Positions 36,131 to 44,615 of a stretch of 64,000 nt of DNA are shown piece by piece. The stretch comes from Acidobacteriota bacterium (lineage in GTDB: Bacteria > Acidobacteriota > Terriglobia > Terriglobales > Acidobacteriaceae). Numbering within the stretch: position 1 is the stretch's first letter; each line of letters starts with the position of its first letter. The notes beneath the pieces are model-generated. The model was given only the letters and a program-made list of their open reading frames with translations, was not told where the DNA came from and did no database searches. A program made the translations under genes and the position numbers. The stretch spans positions 1 through 64,000 of the forward strand of contig JACPYL010000012.1 in assembly GCA_016196065.1 (NCBI GenBank), written 5' to 3'.

Positions 36131-36482
36131 GACATGGTCCTCCGCGTGAAATCAATGGAACAACTGGCGAGCGGGTCGGGCCTATGACGGCGAAGATCAC
36201 CGCAGGCAGGATTTCCACTTCTATTATCACCCGCAAAGCAAGAAACACAGATTGGATATTTCGGTTCGAACTCGACTCGATGCTCCCGGACCAAGAAATT
36301 GATGACGATGTGTTGACACAGAGAAGAGACTAACGCAATGGCTGAGAACCACGACACAGACGTACTGGCACAAATTGTTTGAGAAGTTGAGCGACGTGAT
36401 GGGGACGCTGCCTACGTCGCTCTTGAAGTTGCGAAGCAACTATTGATTCATCTGCAAACTGCCCATTTCATCTTTGATCGGC
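36131..36482. other. Gap with no supported gene
   Basis: About 350 bp with lower GC than the surroundings. Overlapping ORFs on the minus strand have no ribosome site or family features. GCGACG and CGTCGC words (about 36393-36421) form a weak dyad. Confidence 0.4.
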
Positions 36483-36629
36483 CTACCTTGCAGGACTGCC
36501 AAAGCTAGTACGAGGAGCAGTCTTAATCGCAATCGCGTTGGCCTTATCGAGAGCATCGGCGATACGGGTAAGCTCGGCAGCTATTTCAGCCAGGGTTTTT
36601 ACGATGACCGCCTCTTGTCCAGGAGTCAT
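36483..36629 (-). CDS. Small helical protein of 48 residues
   Basis: The minus strand encodes MTPGQEAVIVKTLAEIAAEL followed by TRIADALDKANAIAIKTAPR and TSFGSPAR. Residues 7-35 form a strong amphipathic helix (LAEIAAELTRIADALDKA), likely a coiled coil. AGAGGACAATACTTA precedes the ATG, an acceptable ribosome site. It lies 222 bp downstream of the DUF3800 gene in the same direction. No family recognised; a partner role is a guess. Confidence 0.5.
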   Translation of the reverse strand: MTPGQEAVIVKTLAEIAAELTRIADALDKANAIAIKTAPRTSFGSPAR

Positions 36630-36741
36630 TAAGTATTGTCCTCTTTTCTGGGGAAGGCGGGACTTGTACTAGAGCCTGTCGAGTGCCGACTTGATTACCG
36701 TTGTTCAAGGTATTGACGGTAAAGGGCAAAAAACGATTGAA

Positions 36742-36848
36742 GATGCACCCTAAAGAGTGCATCATATATATGGAATTGCCCGCTTAGCCGAACTGTCACC
36801 GTATGGTGTGCGTGCCCGAAAGGGATAGGCTAGCGGGTTTATTTTTTT
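36742..36848 (+). ncRNA. Possible small RNA with terminator
   Basis: On the plus strand, a 7-bp hairpin GATGCAC-8 nt-GTGCATC (36742-36763) is followed by a large imperfect stem, CCCGCTTAGCC (36779-36789) with GGCTAGCGGG (36828-36837), and then TTTATTTTTTT. This is a good intrinsic terminator, yet no plus-strand gene is upstream. It may end a short RNA or be a palindromic element at the 3' end of the opposite DUF3800 gene. No good promoter was found. Confidence 0.3.
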
Positions 36849-36851
36849 CCA

Positions 36852-37481
36852 CTATCTCGGCCAAATTTTCAGCATCATTTCCCGGTGTGAAATAACCCTC
36901 CGATATACCAAGTGGTCACCCTTGTTTTTCTTCAAGTATCGAGAGACCGATCCGCATACCATATCGGCTAGTTGCAGAAGATTGTTCGCCTTGGATTCGT
37001 TCGTTTTTATTTTGTGTACTAGTGGTTCCTCTCCTTTAGCATTAACGCGCTTCCCTAGATATTTCTTGAGCTCTCGCTGGAATTCCCGGTTCCCGCATCT
37101 GTCGAAAATCACAATTGCATTTTTCAGATAAGGCTTTAGATTCTCGAACAGCAAGTTAACTGCATATTTGTAAAAAGAATTCTTGTATTGGAATCCTTCG
37201 CCGTACAGTTTTGCCTTGTTGAACACGAATGACATGTAGAAATATTGAAATTTCCCTGTTTCCGTGAGAAAGCGCTCACGGACCTCGCGACAGCACGAGT
37301 TAAAGTGGAATTCGAAGTATGGATTATTTGAAAGCTCCCTCCTCAGTAGATCTATCCGCAAATCACAGGCAGTGGCTTCGTCCCTATCACTAAAAGTCAC
37401 TGCCGTTACAACAAAATAAGGCGACGAATCCTGCTTTCCTTTCATGCCAGGGTCGCCGGACTCGTCGATAAAAACCAGCAT
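36852..37481 (-). CDS. DUF3800 protein
   Basis: 209 residues. The family signature is at the start (MLVFIDESGDPG) and further acidic positions follow (IVIFDRCG, LLQLADMVCGSVSRYL), consistent with an RNase-H-like nuclease fold. DUF3800 genes are often found in mobile or defence-associated regions, but their activity is unproven. The region is clearly more AT-rich than its neighbours, which suggests transfer. The ATG at 37481 begins at the conserved signature; an open extension to 37544 is less likely. Confidence 0.85.
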   Translation of the reverse strand: MLVFIDESGDPGMKGKQDSSPYFVVTAVTFSDRDEATACDLRIDLLRRELSNNPYFEFHFNSCCREVRERFLTETGKFQYFYMSFVFNKAKLYGEGFQYKNSFYKYAVNLLFENLKPYLKNAIVIFDRCGNREFQRELKKYLGKRVNAKGEEPLVHKIKTNESKANNLLQLADMVCGSVSRYLKKNKGDHLVYRRVISHREMMLKIWPR

Positions 37482-37663
37482 TTGTGGGAGCCAAATCCGA
37501 TCTGGGGAAGGCGAGGATTGTACCAGAGGGCTGGATCTTACCAAGTGGGTATCTGTGGCAATCTAACAGCCATAACCTGTAGAGGTATCTTGACCGGCAC
37601 AACGGCGGAAGCACGTTAAGCATCCCGTAGGAACTTTCTAGACGCCAGACACTGCTCCGGCTG

Positions 37664-39271
37664 CTAGGACCGGCCCTTGAATCGCTCCCGCAGTTGGGAC
37701 TTGAGAAGCTTCCCAGTAGACGTGTGCGGTAGCTCGGATACGAAGACGAACTCGTCCGGCAACTGCCACTTCGCGAACTTCTCTGCCAGGAAATTCCTCA
37801 GCTCGTCGGGAGTTACTTTCTCGCCTTCCTTGAGGACGACCAGCGCTAGCGGCCGCTCCACCCACTTCTCATGAGGTACCGCGACGACCGCGGCCTCCAT
37901 CACTGCGGGATGGCCGACTATCGCGTTCTCCAGGTCGACCGAACTGATCCACTCTCCGCCGGACTTGATCAGGTCCTTAGTGCGGTCGGTGATCTTCATG
38001 TAGCCTTCGGGGTCGATCGTGACGACGTCTCCGGTTCGCAGCCAGCCGTCCTCGCACCAGCGATGGCCTTCCTCGGGAAGACTGTAGTAACTGGCGGCGA
38101 TGAAGGGTCCGCGGATTTCGAGTTCGCCTTGAGTCTGGCCATCCCATGGAACTTCGCCGTGCTCTCCGGTGGCGCGAATCTCGGTAAATGGAGAAGGCAA
38201 GCCCTGGGACGCGCGCACTTGGTAAGTGCGGTCTTCCGGCCAGTCCGCCATGTGCGGTTTCAAGGTGCTCACCGTCGCAATCGGCGTGGTCTCGGTCATG
38301 CCCCACGGCTGGATGACGCGTACTCCGAATTTGTCGAAGCGCCGGAAAAGACTCTCTGGAGCAGCCGACCCAGCCACAATGATTCGTAGTCCCGGCTCAA
38401 GTTGCCAGCGCTGCGGTTGTCGTTCGAGTGCGTCAATCACGCCCAGCCAGATCGTCGGCACGCCTCCGGTCAGCGTCACGCGCTCAGACGAGAGCAAATC
38501 CAGTAAGCGCTCGGCCTGGAGGTTCGGTCCCGGAAGCACGAGTTTGCTGCCGTTCATCACCGCTGCGTGCGGCATTCCCCAGGCGTTGGCGTGGAACATC
38601 GACATGGCGGGCAGCAGGCAATCGTGTCGCGAAATGCAGAAGTTGTCAGGCAGAGAGATCGAGTAGGAGTGCAGCGCAATCGCACGGTGCGAATAGGCCA
38701 CGCCTTTCGATTTTCCGGTTGTGCCCGAGGTGTAGCACATGCCGGCTGCATCGTTTTCGTCGATGTCAGGATAAACCGGATTGCCGCTGCTCTTTCCAAG
38801 AAACGTCTCGTAGTCCTCGTATCCGCGCGGCACGGCCCTTCCGCTGAACGGCACGACATAGACGCGCTCGATCTTCACCTTGTCCCGTATCTGTTCGTAA
38901 AGAGGGAGAAGCACATCGTCCACAATCAGCCATCGGTCTTCGGCATGATTGACGATGTGGGCCAGTTCATCAGGATGAAGGCGCAGATTCAGCGTGTGCA
39001 GCACGCCCCCCACGCTCGGCACTCCGAAATACGTTTCCAGGTGAGCAGAGTGATTCCACATCAGCGTCGCGACGCGATCGCCTTTCTCCAAGCCGAGAGC
39101 CTGTAAGCCCGCTGCCAGCGCCCGTGCGCGCTGGTACATCTCGCGATACGTGTAGCGATGGATGGAGTTATCGGGCCGGCTGGAAACAATTTCAACCGTG
39201 GGAAACAGTTTCCCGGCTCGCTCCAGTAATGAAGCGAGCGTGAGGGGAAACGGCATCATGGTTCCCTTCAT
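37664..39271 (-). CDS. Acyl-CoA synthetase (fatty-acid-CoA ligase)
   Basis: 535-residue AMP-forming ligase. Motifs: AMP-binding [18 protein letters not shown], the middle WGMTET, the hinge [24 protein letters not shown] and the C-terminal catalytic Lys in [12 protein letters not shown]. It activates a carboxylic acid, probably medium- or long-chain. ATG at 39271 is used; ATGs 12 and 15 nt downstream, with AAGGG before them, are alternatives. No beta-oxidation genes are adjacent. Confidence 0.92.
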   Translation of the reverse strand: MKGTMMPFPLTLASLLERAGKLFPTVEIVSSRPDNSIHRYTYREMYQRARALAAGLQALGLEKGDRVATLMWNHSAHLETYFGVPSVGGVLHTLNLRLHPDELAHIVNHAEDRWLIVDDVLLPLYEQIRDKVKIERVYVVPFSGRAVPRGYEDYETFLGKSSGNPVYPDIDENDAAGMCYTSGTTGKSKGVAYSHRAIALHSYSISLPDNFCISRHDCLLPAMSMFHANAWGMPHAAVMNGSKLVLPGPNLQAERLLDLLSSERVTLTGGVPTIWLGVIDALERQPQRWQLEPGLRIIVAGSAAPESLFRRFDKFGVRVIQPWGMTETTPIATVSTLKPHMADWPEDRTYQVRASQGLPSPFTEIRATGEHGEVPWDGQTQGELEIRGPFIAASYYSLPEEGHRWCEDGWLRTGDVVTIDPEGYMKITDRTKDLIKSGGEWISSVDLENAIVGHPAVMEAAVVAVPHEKWVERPLALVVLKEGEKVTPDELRNFLAEKFAKWQLPDEFVFVSELPHTSTGKLLKSQLRERFKGRS

Positions 39272-39343
39272 ACTTTTGTCCCCGATTCCGGAGCCTGCGC
39301 AAACTGTCGGGCATTTTACCCTGAGCTGGCAACGGGGCCACCA

Positions 39344-39781
39344 CTACTTTGGCGGAATGGCGTATTCGGTGTGCAAATGCATTTGCCAGCGGCCGTCACG
39401 ACGAAGCCAGACCGTGGAGATATTGGTTTCGCCTGACATCGTTCGGGTACCGCAAGTTGGTGCCTCGGTGGCGTGATACACCAGCGTCGCAATGTCAGGA
39501 GTCAGGAACGTGACGTGCGGATCGACAATCTTGACCGGCGCCAGCGTACATTGCGCATGGAATTTCTTGACGAAGTCGAGCACCTGATCCCGATTCCATA
39601 TCTCACTCTCGACACTGATGAAGTCCGGGAGAAGCAACTTGGAAAGATCGGGGGTGTTGCCGTCGACATATGCGCGCCAGAAGGCGTTTTCCTGGGCGAG
39701 GATTGCTTCCGTCGAGTTGGTCGTTTGTGCAAGCAGTGGCATTGCTGCCAGGAGCAAGGTTGAGAACAAGAGTCGAAGCAT
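39344..39781 (-). CDS. Secreted NTF2-like (DUF4440) protein
   Basis: 145 residues with a signal peptide (MLRLLFSTLLLAAMPLLAQ). The body is an NTF2/SnoaL-like cone: AILAQENAFWRAYVDGN, LLLPDFISVESEIWNRDQVL and TVWLRRDGRWQMHLHTEY. Such proteins bind small molecules or act as uncharacterised enzymes. The ATG lies two bases after the stop of the upstream membrane-protein gene, so the two are coupled. Confidence 0.8.
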   Translation of the reverse strand: MLRLLFSTLLLAAMPLLAQTTNSTEAILAQENAFWRAYVDGNTPDLSKLLLPDFISVESEIWNRDQVLDFVKKFHAQCTLAPVKIVDPHVTFLTPDIATLVYHATEAPTCGTRTMSGETNISTVWLRRDGRWQMHLHTEYAIPPK

Positions 39782-39783
39782 AG

Positions 39784-40311
39784 TCAGATTGAATCCTCGG
39801 TAGTTGTCCGGCCAGGCGTTGGGTCAAGCGCCGCATGTGCTGGCGACGGCACTGAGGGGCTCGACGATCGAACCGACCTTCTCAGTAGAATGAACAACAG
39901 CAGTGCAAACCAATTGATGCCGATCCCCCACGCGTTGTCTTGCAACAACGCAAACTCCCAGCTGCTGCCCAGAAAAAATGCCCATCCAAAATGAACGCCG
40001 AAATTACCAGCGTGTGCGGGGCCACTCATGCTGAGAACGGTATTAACGCCGGCTGCAAACTTGTAGACAATTACAGGCGACGTAATCCAGGGAATCTGGA
40101 TTGCTATCGCTGCGAGCAGTGGGCGCGTCCGCTGAGGATCGTTCACAAACGCCAAGCCGCTGACAGTCACGAATACGTATAAGCCGGCGAATACGACAAA
40201 GGCGAACTTGTGATTCGCGGAGTTAGGCAAGGACTGCAACGTCAGAACAGCGCCGGTGAATCCTCCCCCGACGGTAATCAAGATCAGCGTCAAACGCAGC
40301 CAGGTCTTCAT
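39784..40311 (-). CDS. Four-helix membrane protein, unknown
   Basis: 175 residues with four likely membrane segments (LTLILITVGGGFTGAVLTL, FAFVVFAGLYVFVTVSGLAF, LLAAIAIQIPWITSPVIVY, WFALLLFILL) and a Ser/Pro-rich C-tail. No family recognised. It is followed within 2 bp by the NTF2-like gene and lies 28 bp after the kinase gene on the same strand. Confidence 0.65.
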   Translation of the reverse strand: MKTWLRLTLILITVGGGFTGAVLTLQSLPNSANHKFAFVVFAGLYVFVTVSGLAFVNDPQRTRPLLAAIAIQIPWITSPVIVYKFAAGVNTVLSMSGPAHAGNFGVHFGWAFFLGSSWEFALLQDNAWGIGINWFALLLFILLRRSVRSSSPSVPSPAHAALDPTPGRTTTEDSI

Positions 40312-40339
40312 TCGGTTGCCTTGAGCGAAAAGATGGTCC

Positions 40340-42937
40340 CTACTTCAGCCCCGTCACCACGTAGGCCTGCGACAGCACGCGCGTGTAGACATAGGCGTAC
40401 GCCGAGCTGTCGGCTGAAAAACGGGGTGCGCCCATCGACGAGATGCCCGATGTTTCCGACCCAAAAGTCTTCCACAAATCCATCTTGCCGGTTGTGGTGT
40501 TCACTTTGTAGACCTTCGCGGTGGCCTGCTGTCCCCGGCCGGAGGCTACGTAGATGGAAGTGCCGTCGGGCGTCCAGCCGGTACTGTAATACTTGGAATC
40601 GAGGCCGGAGATTGGCTTGAGCGTGTTGTCTTCCAGGTTCCAAACCCCGAATTTTCCGTCTGGTCCCACCACCACCGTGCTGCGGCCGTCCGGCGACAGA
40701 CGCACTCCGACAGTACCCTCGGGCGTGATCGGCTTCGACGTGCCATTACTCAAATCGATGATGTAGTTACGTGCGCCGTGGCCCGCTTCGATTCCGCCAG
40801 CCAGCAAGCGTTTGCCGTCGAGGAGAAACGCCACCCGGCCATAGCTGATGGAGTCGTGCGTGAGCTGGCGAGTCTCCCCAGCACCGGTCGGCACCAGACT
40901 CAGCTGCCCGCCTTTGGCGGGTTTCGTGATGACCCATTTTGCGTCCGGCGAAATCGCCATGCCGCTTCCTTCGCCGATGCGCGACGGAGGCGATCCGTCG
41001 GTGTCACGCAAGAACACGGTGTAGTTCGGCCCGCCGCCATCGCCCTCTTCGTCGAACAGGAGTTTCTTCCCGTCGCGGCTGATGTCGTTCATGATCGACC
41101 AGCCAAACCATCCCAGCTCGTGCTCTTCTTTGCCCCCCGGAGCCATTCCGCGAATTCCGATCCGCTGCTGGTTCGCCACCATCAGCGTGGTTCCGTTCTG
41201 GATGTCTTCGAGCCAGGCTCCCCCGGGAATATTGGTGATGGTCCGCTGTTTGCCGGAAAGAGTGACCGCACGCGGATTGGAATTGCTGCCGCTGCCGCTG
41301 GAGGTGAACCACACCTCATCGCCACTCGGCGACCACAGTACGCCCTGCAGTGAGGTCCAGCCGGTCGAAAGCTGTTTCTGTTTGTTGTTGTCGGAGCCGT
41401 CCGCGCGAATCACGGATACACCACCTTGATCGTCGCCATTGGTGTTGCCGTGATCGGCAAACGCAACCCACTTACCGTCTGGCGAAATCTTCGGGTGGCT
41501 GATCCAGTTGATGCTGTCAAGCAGCACCTTGCCAATGGGATATTCCAAACGCCAGTGATTGTTTTCCGGCACGTAACGCACAACCGCGAGACTGTCGCCG
41601 CTGGGAGACCAGTCCGCGTCCTGCACATTCTCGAGGATTTCGCGCGGAGGCCCTCCGCTGAGCGGAACCCGCGCCAGCGTACCGGTGCGAGCATAGCCGC
41701 CGTAGAACGTCGAGTTCATCCGGATCGCCAGTTCTCCACCCTTGGAAATAGAGAGCAATTCGGCGTCTTTCAGGTTGAGTTCGCGCGCGCCCGGATCGTC
41801 CGTGCGGGCCAGGTAAAGCTGGAAGCCACTGCCCTCCCACGAAGCGCTGTAGACGATGCTGCCATCGGGAGTAAAGCGGGCGTTGCCGATCAGGCCGGTG
41901 CGAAACGTGATCTGTTTGTACTCAGCGAGCGGAGCCTGGCCACCAGCCCTGCCCAGCCACCAACCAAGACCGAGCATGACCACGGCAAGGGCGATTCCAG
42001 CCACGAGATACAACAACTTCTTTCGATCGGGCGCCGCTGCTTCCAGCGGCGTAGCGCGTGTCGAGGTGCTAGAAACTCCCGTCAGATGTTCCAGGTCGAA
42101 TGCGATGTCGCTGGCAGCATGAAAGCGCGCTTCGGGATTCTTCTCCAGGCAATGGTGCACGATGCGCTCAAGCGCTGGCGAAACATTGCGATTGGTTTCG
42201 GCGAGTTCCGGCGGCTCCTCTTTCAGGATCGCGCTCATCGTGTCGGCGGGCGACTCGCCGTGAAATGCGCGCTTGCCGGAGATCATCTCGTACAAGATCG
42301 CGCCGAAACTGAAAATGTCCGATCGCGGATCGAGCGCCTGTCCGCGTACCTGCTCGGGCGACATGTAGCCGGCTGTCCCAAGTACGACGCCAGCTTCGGT
42401 GCCATGAGTGACGGTCGCCATCGACGTATTCGAACCCGAATCGCTTTGCGTCAATTTCGCCAGGCCGAAATCGAGGATCTTCAACCGGCCGTCTTTGGTG
42501 AGGAACAGATTCTCGGGCTTCAGATCGCGGTGAACGATTCCTTTTTCGTGCGCTGCGGCGAGTCCGCGCGCCATCTGCATCGCAAAATCGAGAGCCTTGC
42601 GCACCGGAATCGCTCCGCTACGCAAGCGCTCGCGCAGAGTTTCGCCTTCGAGCAGTTCCGAGACGACGTAAGGCCGGGTCGCGCCCGCGCCAATATCCGC
42701 ACCAATATCAAAGACCGCGAGAATGTTGGGATGATTTAGAGCAGCCGTCGCCAGGGCTTCCTGCTCAAAGCGGCGAAGCCGGTCCGCGTCCAGCGAAAGC
42801 GCCTGCGGCAAGACTTTGATTGCAACTTCGCGCTTAAGACGGGAGTCACGCGCGCGATACACCTCGCCCATGCCGCCCGCGCCGATCAGGGAAACGATTT
42901 CGTAGGGTCCAAGCTTGGTTCCGGGAGTCAGGTTCAT
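40340..42937 (-). CDS. Membrane Ser/Thr protein kinase with beta-propeller sensor
   Basis: 865 residues. A Hanks-type kinase domain is at about 10-270: Gly-loop IGAGGMGEVYRAR, VAIK lysine, HRDLKPEN catalytic loop, DFGLAK and APE-like SPEQVRG. One membrane helix follows (about 310-330, LYLVAGIALAVVMLGLGWWL), then a TolB/WD40-like propeller in the outer domain (FTPDGSIVYSAS, SPSGDEVWFTSS, SPDGRSTVVVGPDG). It probably senses an external signal and phosphorylates cytoplasmic proteins. ATG at 42937 begins just before the kinase motif; an open extension to 43033 is less likely. Confidence 0.93.
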   Translation of the reverse strand: MNLTPGTKLGPYEIVSLIGAGGMGEVYRARDSRLKREVAIKVLPQALSLDADRLRRFEQEALATAALNHPNILAVFDIGADIGAGATRPYVVSELLEGETLRERLRSGAIPVRKALDFAMQMARGLAAAHEKGIVHRDLKPENLFLTKDGRLKILDFGLAKLTQSDSGSNTSMATVTHGTEAGVVLGTAGYMSPEQVRGQALDPRSDIFSFGAILYEMISGKRAFHGESPADTMSAILKEEPPELAETNRNVSPALERIVHHCLEKNPEARFHAASDIAFDLEHLTGVSSTSTRATPLEAAAPDRKKLLYLVAGIALAVVMLGLGWWLGRAGGQAPLAEYKQITFRTGLIGNARFTPDGSIVYSASWEGSGFQLYLARTDDPGARELNLKDAELLSISKGGELAIRMNSTFYGGYARTGTLARVPLSGGPPREILENVQDADWSPSGDSLAVVRYVPENNHWRLEYPIGKVLLDSINWISHPKISPDGKWVAFADHGNTNGDDQGGVSVIRADGSDNNKQKQLSTGWTSLQGVLWSPSGDEVWFTSSGSGSNSNPRAVTLSGKQRTITNIPGGAWLEDIQNGTTLMVANQQRIGIRGMAPGGKEEHELGWFGWSIMNDISRDGKKLLFDEEGDGGGPNYTVFLRDTDGSPPSRIGEGSGMAISPDAKWVITKPAKGGQLSLVPTGAGETRQLTHDSISYGRVAFLLDGKRLLAGGIEAGHGARNYIIDLSNGTSKPITPEGTVGVRLSPDGRSTVVVGPDGKFGVWNLEDNTLKPISGLDSKYYSTGWTPDGTSIYVASGRGQQATAKVYKVNTTTGKMDLWKTFGSETSGISSMGAPRFSADSSAYAYVYTRVLSQAYVVTGLK

Positions 42938-43375
42938 CAGTGGGCCACGATTATAACCTTCAGAGCAAACAACGGAAGGGGGAGGGGTTTCACAAAAAAC
43001 AAATGCGGCCCGGGCCAGCCACCCAAGCCGCATCGTTTGTCGCGAAATTCTGGATGCCGTCGAAGCTTACGCCCCGAAAATCCGGTTCAGCGCGTCCATC
43101 CTGCCTTGGAAGGGAGGATTTCGTTGGAGGCCGCAACGCCCGGGCGCCAATTCACCGAAGTGAACCGCTCTTCCCCCGATGATTCACTCTCGAGGAATCA
43201 CCGGCAACGCTGAAACCAGAGTCGGCAGTGCTTCAGAATGTCCGCGCTCTGACTGCATGTACCTTGCGGGATCACGCGCATCCGCGCAAGCGCAAAGACT
43301 TCCTCGCCTGTGAAGAAACTGTGGAGGTCAGGGATTTCTTGTGGAAAGGCACAGGAAAAGTAGGGCTGTACAGCA

Positions 43376-43471
43376 GGTCAGAGGTAAGAGGTTGGATTGC
43401 AAATGTGAAAAACACAAGTGGCAAACGGTTTTCACCTCTACAATCTGACCTCACACCTCTGACCTCGTCTC
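43376..43471. repeat. Family A inverted repeat pair
   Basis: The left arm (about 43376-43408, GTCAGAGGTAAGAGGTTGGA) and right arm (about 43432-43471, TCTACAATCTGACCTCACAC) are inverted copies around a short loop. The right arm ends 9 bp before the -10 box of ruvA, so it may supply the -35-like CTGACC (43459-43464). Confidence 0.75.
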
Positions 43472-43480
43472 ACACTGCGT

Positions 43481-43486
43481 TACACT
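43481..43486 (+). promoter_or_regulatory. -10 box of ruvA
   Basis: TACACT ends 7 nt before the ruvA ATG. The transcript would be leaderless or nearly so. Confidence 0.4.
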
Positions 43487-43493
43487 AGGCCCG

Positions 43494-44087
43494 ATGATCG
43501 CGCATCTTCGCGGAACGCTGCTCAGCAAGCATCCCAATCAGGCGATTGTGGAAACGCACGGCGTCGGCTATGACGTCGTGATCAGCGTGCCGACATTTTC
43601 GGAGCTTCCCGCCGCCGGCGCGGAAGTCGCACTGCACATTCACACTCACGTTCGCGAAGACGCGCTCAGTCTCTACGGATTCCAGCGGCTCGCGGAGAAA
43701 CATCTTTTCGAAAAGCTGCTCACCGTGAGTGGGATCGGCCCGAAGCTCGCGATCACCATCCTGAGCGGCATGCCCGCAGATGAAATGGTGGGCGCCATCC
43801 GCAGCGGAGATCTCGCGCGCCTTACGCGCATTCCCGGCATCGGCAAGAAGACCGCCGAACGCATGGTCCTCGAACTCCGCGACAAACTTCCCGCACCGAC
43901 TGGAACGACCGAAGTCAGCATGACCGCCGCCAGTCCAGTAGAAGAAGACGTTCTCTCCGCCCTGGTCAATCTCGGGTATCAACGCCCCGCCGCTGAGAAG
44001 GCTCTGCAGGCAGTAACCCGCGGCAACAAAAGTACGCAGAATTTTGAAGTTCTATTCAGAGAAGTACTGGCAGGATTGTCGAAATAA
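43494..44087 (+). CDS. ruvA: Holliday junction branch-migration complex subunit RuvA
   Basis: 197 residues, normal length. N-terminal OB domain (MIAHLRGTLLSKHPNQAIVE), a helix-hairpin-helix region with SGIGPKLAITILSGM and RIPGIGKKTAERMVLEL, and a C-terminal RuvB-contacting domain (DVLSALVNLGYQRPAAEKAL). RuvA binds four-way junctions and directs RuvB. ruvB and ruvC are not adjacent. Confidence 0.96.
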   Translation: MIAHLRGTLLSKHPNQAIVETHGVGYDVVISVPTFSELPAAGAEVALHIHTHVREDALSLYGFQRLAEKHLFEKLLTVSGIGPKLAITILSGMPADEMVGAIRSGDLARLTRIPGIGKKTAERMVLELRDKLPAPTGTTEVSMTAASPVEEDVLSALVNLGYQRPAAEKALQAVTRGNKSTQNFEVLFREVLAGLSK

Positions 44088-44129
44088 GCGATACAAACGC
44101 GGCAGGCGGCTTCTCTACAGAACGCTCTA

Positions 44130-44423
44130 CTAGTTCCCTACGAACCGCAAATACAAATCGCGATCTCCGCGGCAGTGCTCCGCCATCGCTTTTACTTTCT
44201 GCCAGGCTTCCATCTGCGATTCATCGCGCGCGCGGTCCTTCACGCGATCCCATTCGCTGAGAAATACTGCCATTTGCAGATGGTTGAAGACAGTCTTGCC
44301 GAACGGGTCAATGCCACTCAGCAGCGGGAACGCGCTGTCGCCGTTGCCCGGAACAATTGCGTGCAGCATCACCCACTCGCCGCGCTCGCCCAGATCATCT
44401 TCCAGCTTTACAACCAGAGACAT
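44130..44423 (-). CDS. Small conserved-looking protein, unknown
   Basis: 97 residues, acidic, no signal or membrane segment: MSLVVKLEDDLGERGEWVML then HAIVPGNGDSAFPLLSGIDP and a helical C-terminus. CAGGAGTGTGAGCT before the ATG is a good ribosome site. No family recognised. It is convergent with ruvA. Confidence 0.65.
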   Translation of the reverse strand: MSLVVKLEDDLGERGEWVMLHAIVPGNGDSAFPLLSGIDPFGKTVFNHLQMAVFLSEWDRVKDRARDESQMEAWQKVKAMAEHCRGDRDLYLRFVGN

Positions 44424-44510
44424 AGCTCACACTCCTGCCAGATTAACCACTGGCCGAACTGTAGCAGCCTCTGCTTGGATTTTCCAAGTGTGGAGATAGG
44501 TCATGGTGGA

Positions 44511-44610
44511 AGGTGACAGGTATCAGGTGACAGGTGTCAGATCTAAGGCCTCAGGTTCTACGATCTCATGTCAGAAAAGCTGAGGCCCAAAACCTGAGAC
44601 CTGACACCTG
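44511..44610. repeat. Family B inverted repeat pair
   Basis: Left arm around 44511-44555 (GACAGGTGTCAGATCTAAGG) and right arm around 44575-44610 (AACCTGAGACCTGACACCTG), inverted to each other. Directly downstream of the hybrid kinase gene. Confidence 0.75.
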
Positions 44611-44615
44611 CCCTT

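Larger units (their letters stand above)
42938..43493. other. Gap between kinase gene and ruvA
   Basis: No gene seen. A hairpin-forming stretch with ATGCGGC and GCCGCAT arms lies at about 42998-43034. Family A repeats occupy 43376-43471, and a TACACT box lies 7 nt before the ruvA ATG. Confidence 0.5.

Noticed and set aside
41426-42739. 437-residue plus-strand ORF
   Set aside because: Antisense to the kinase gene.
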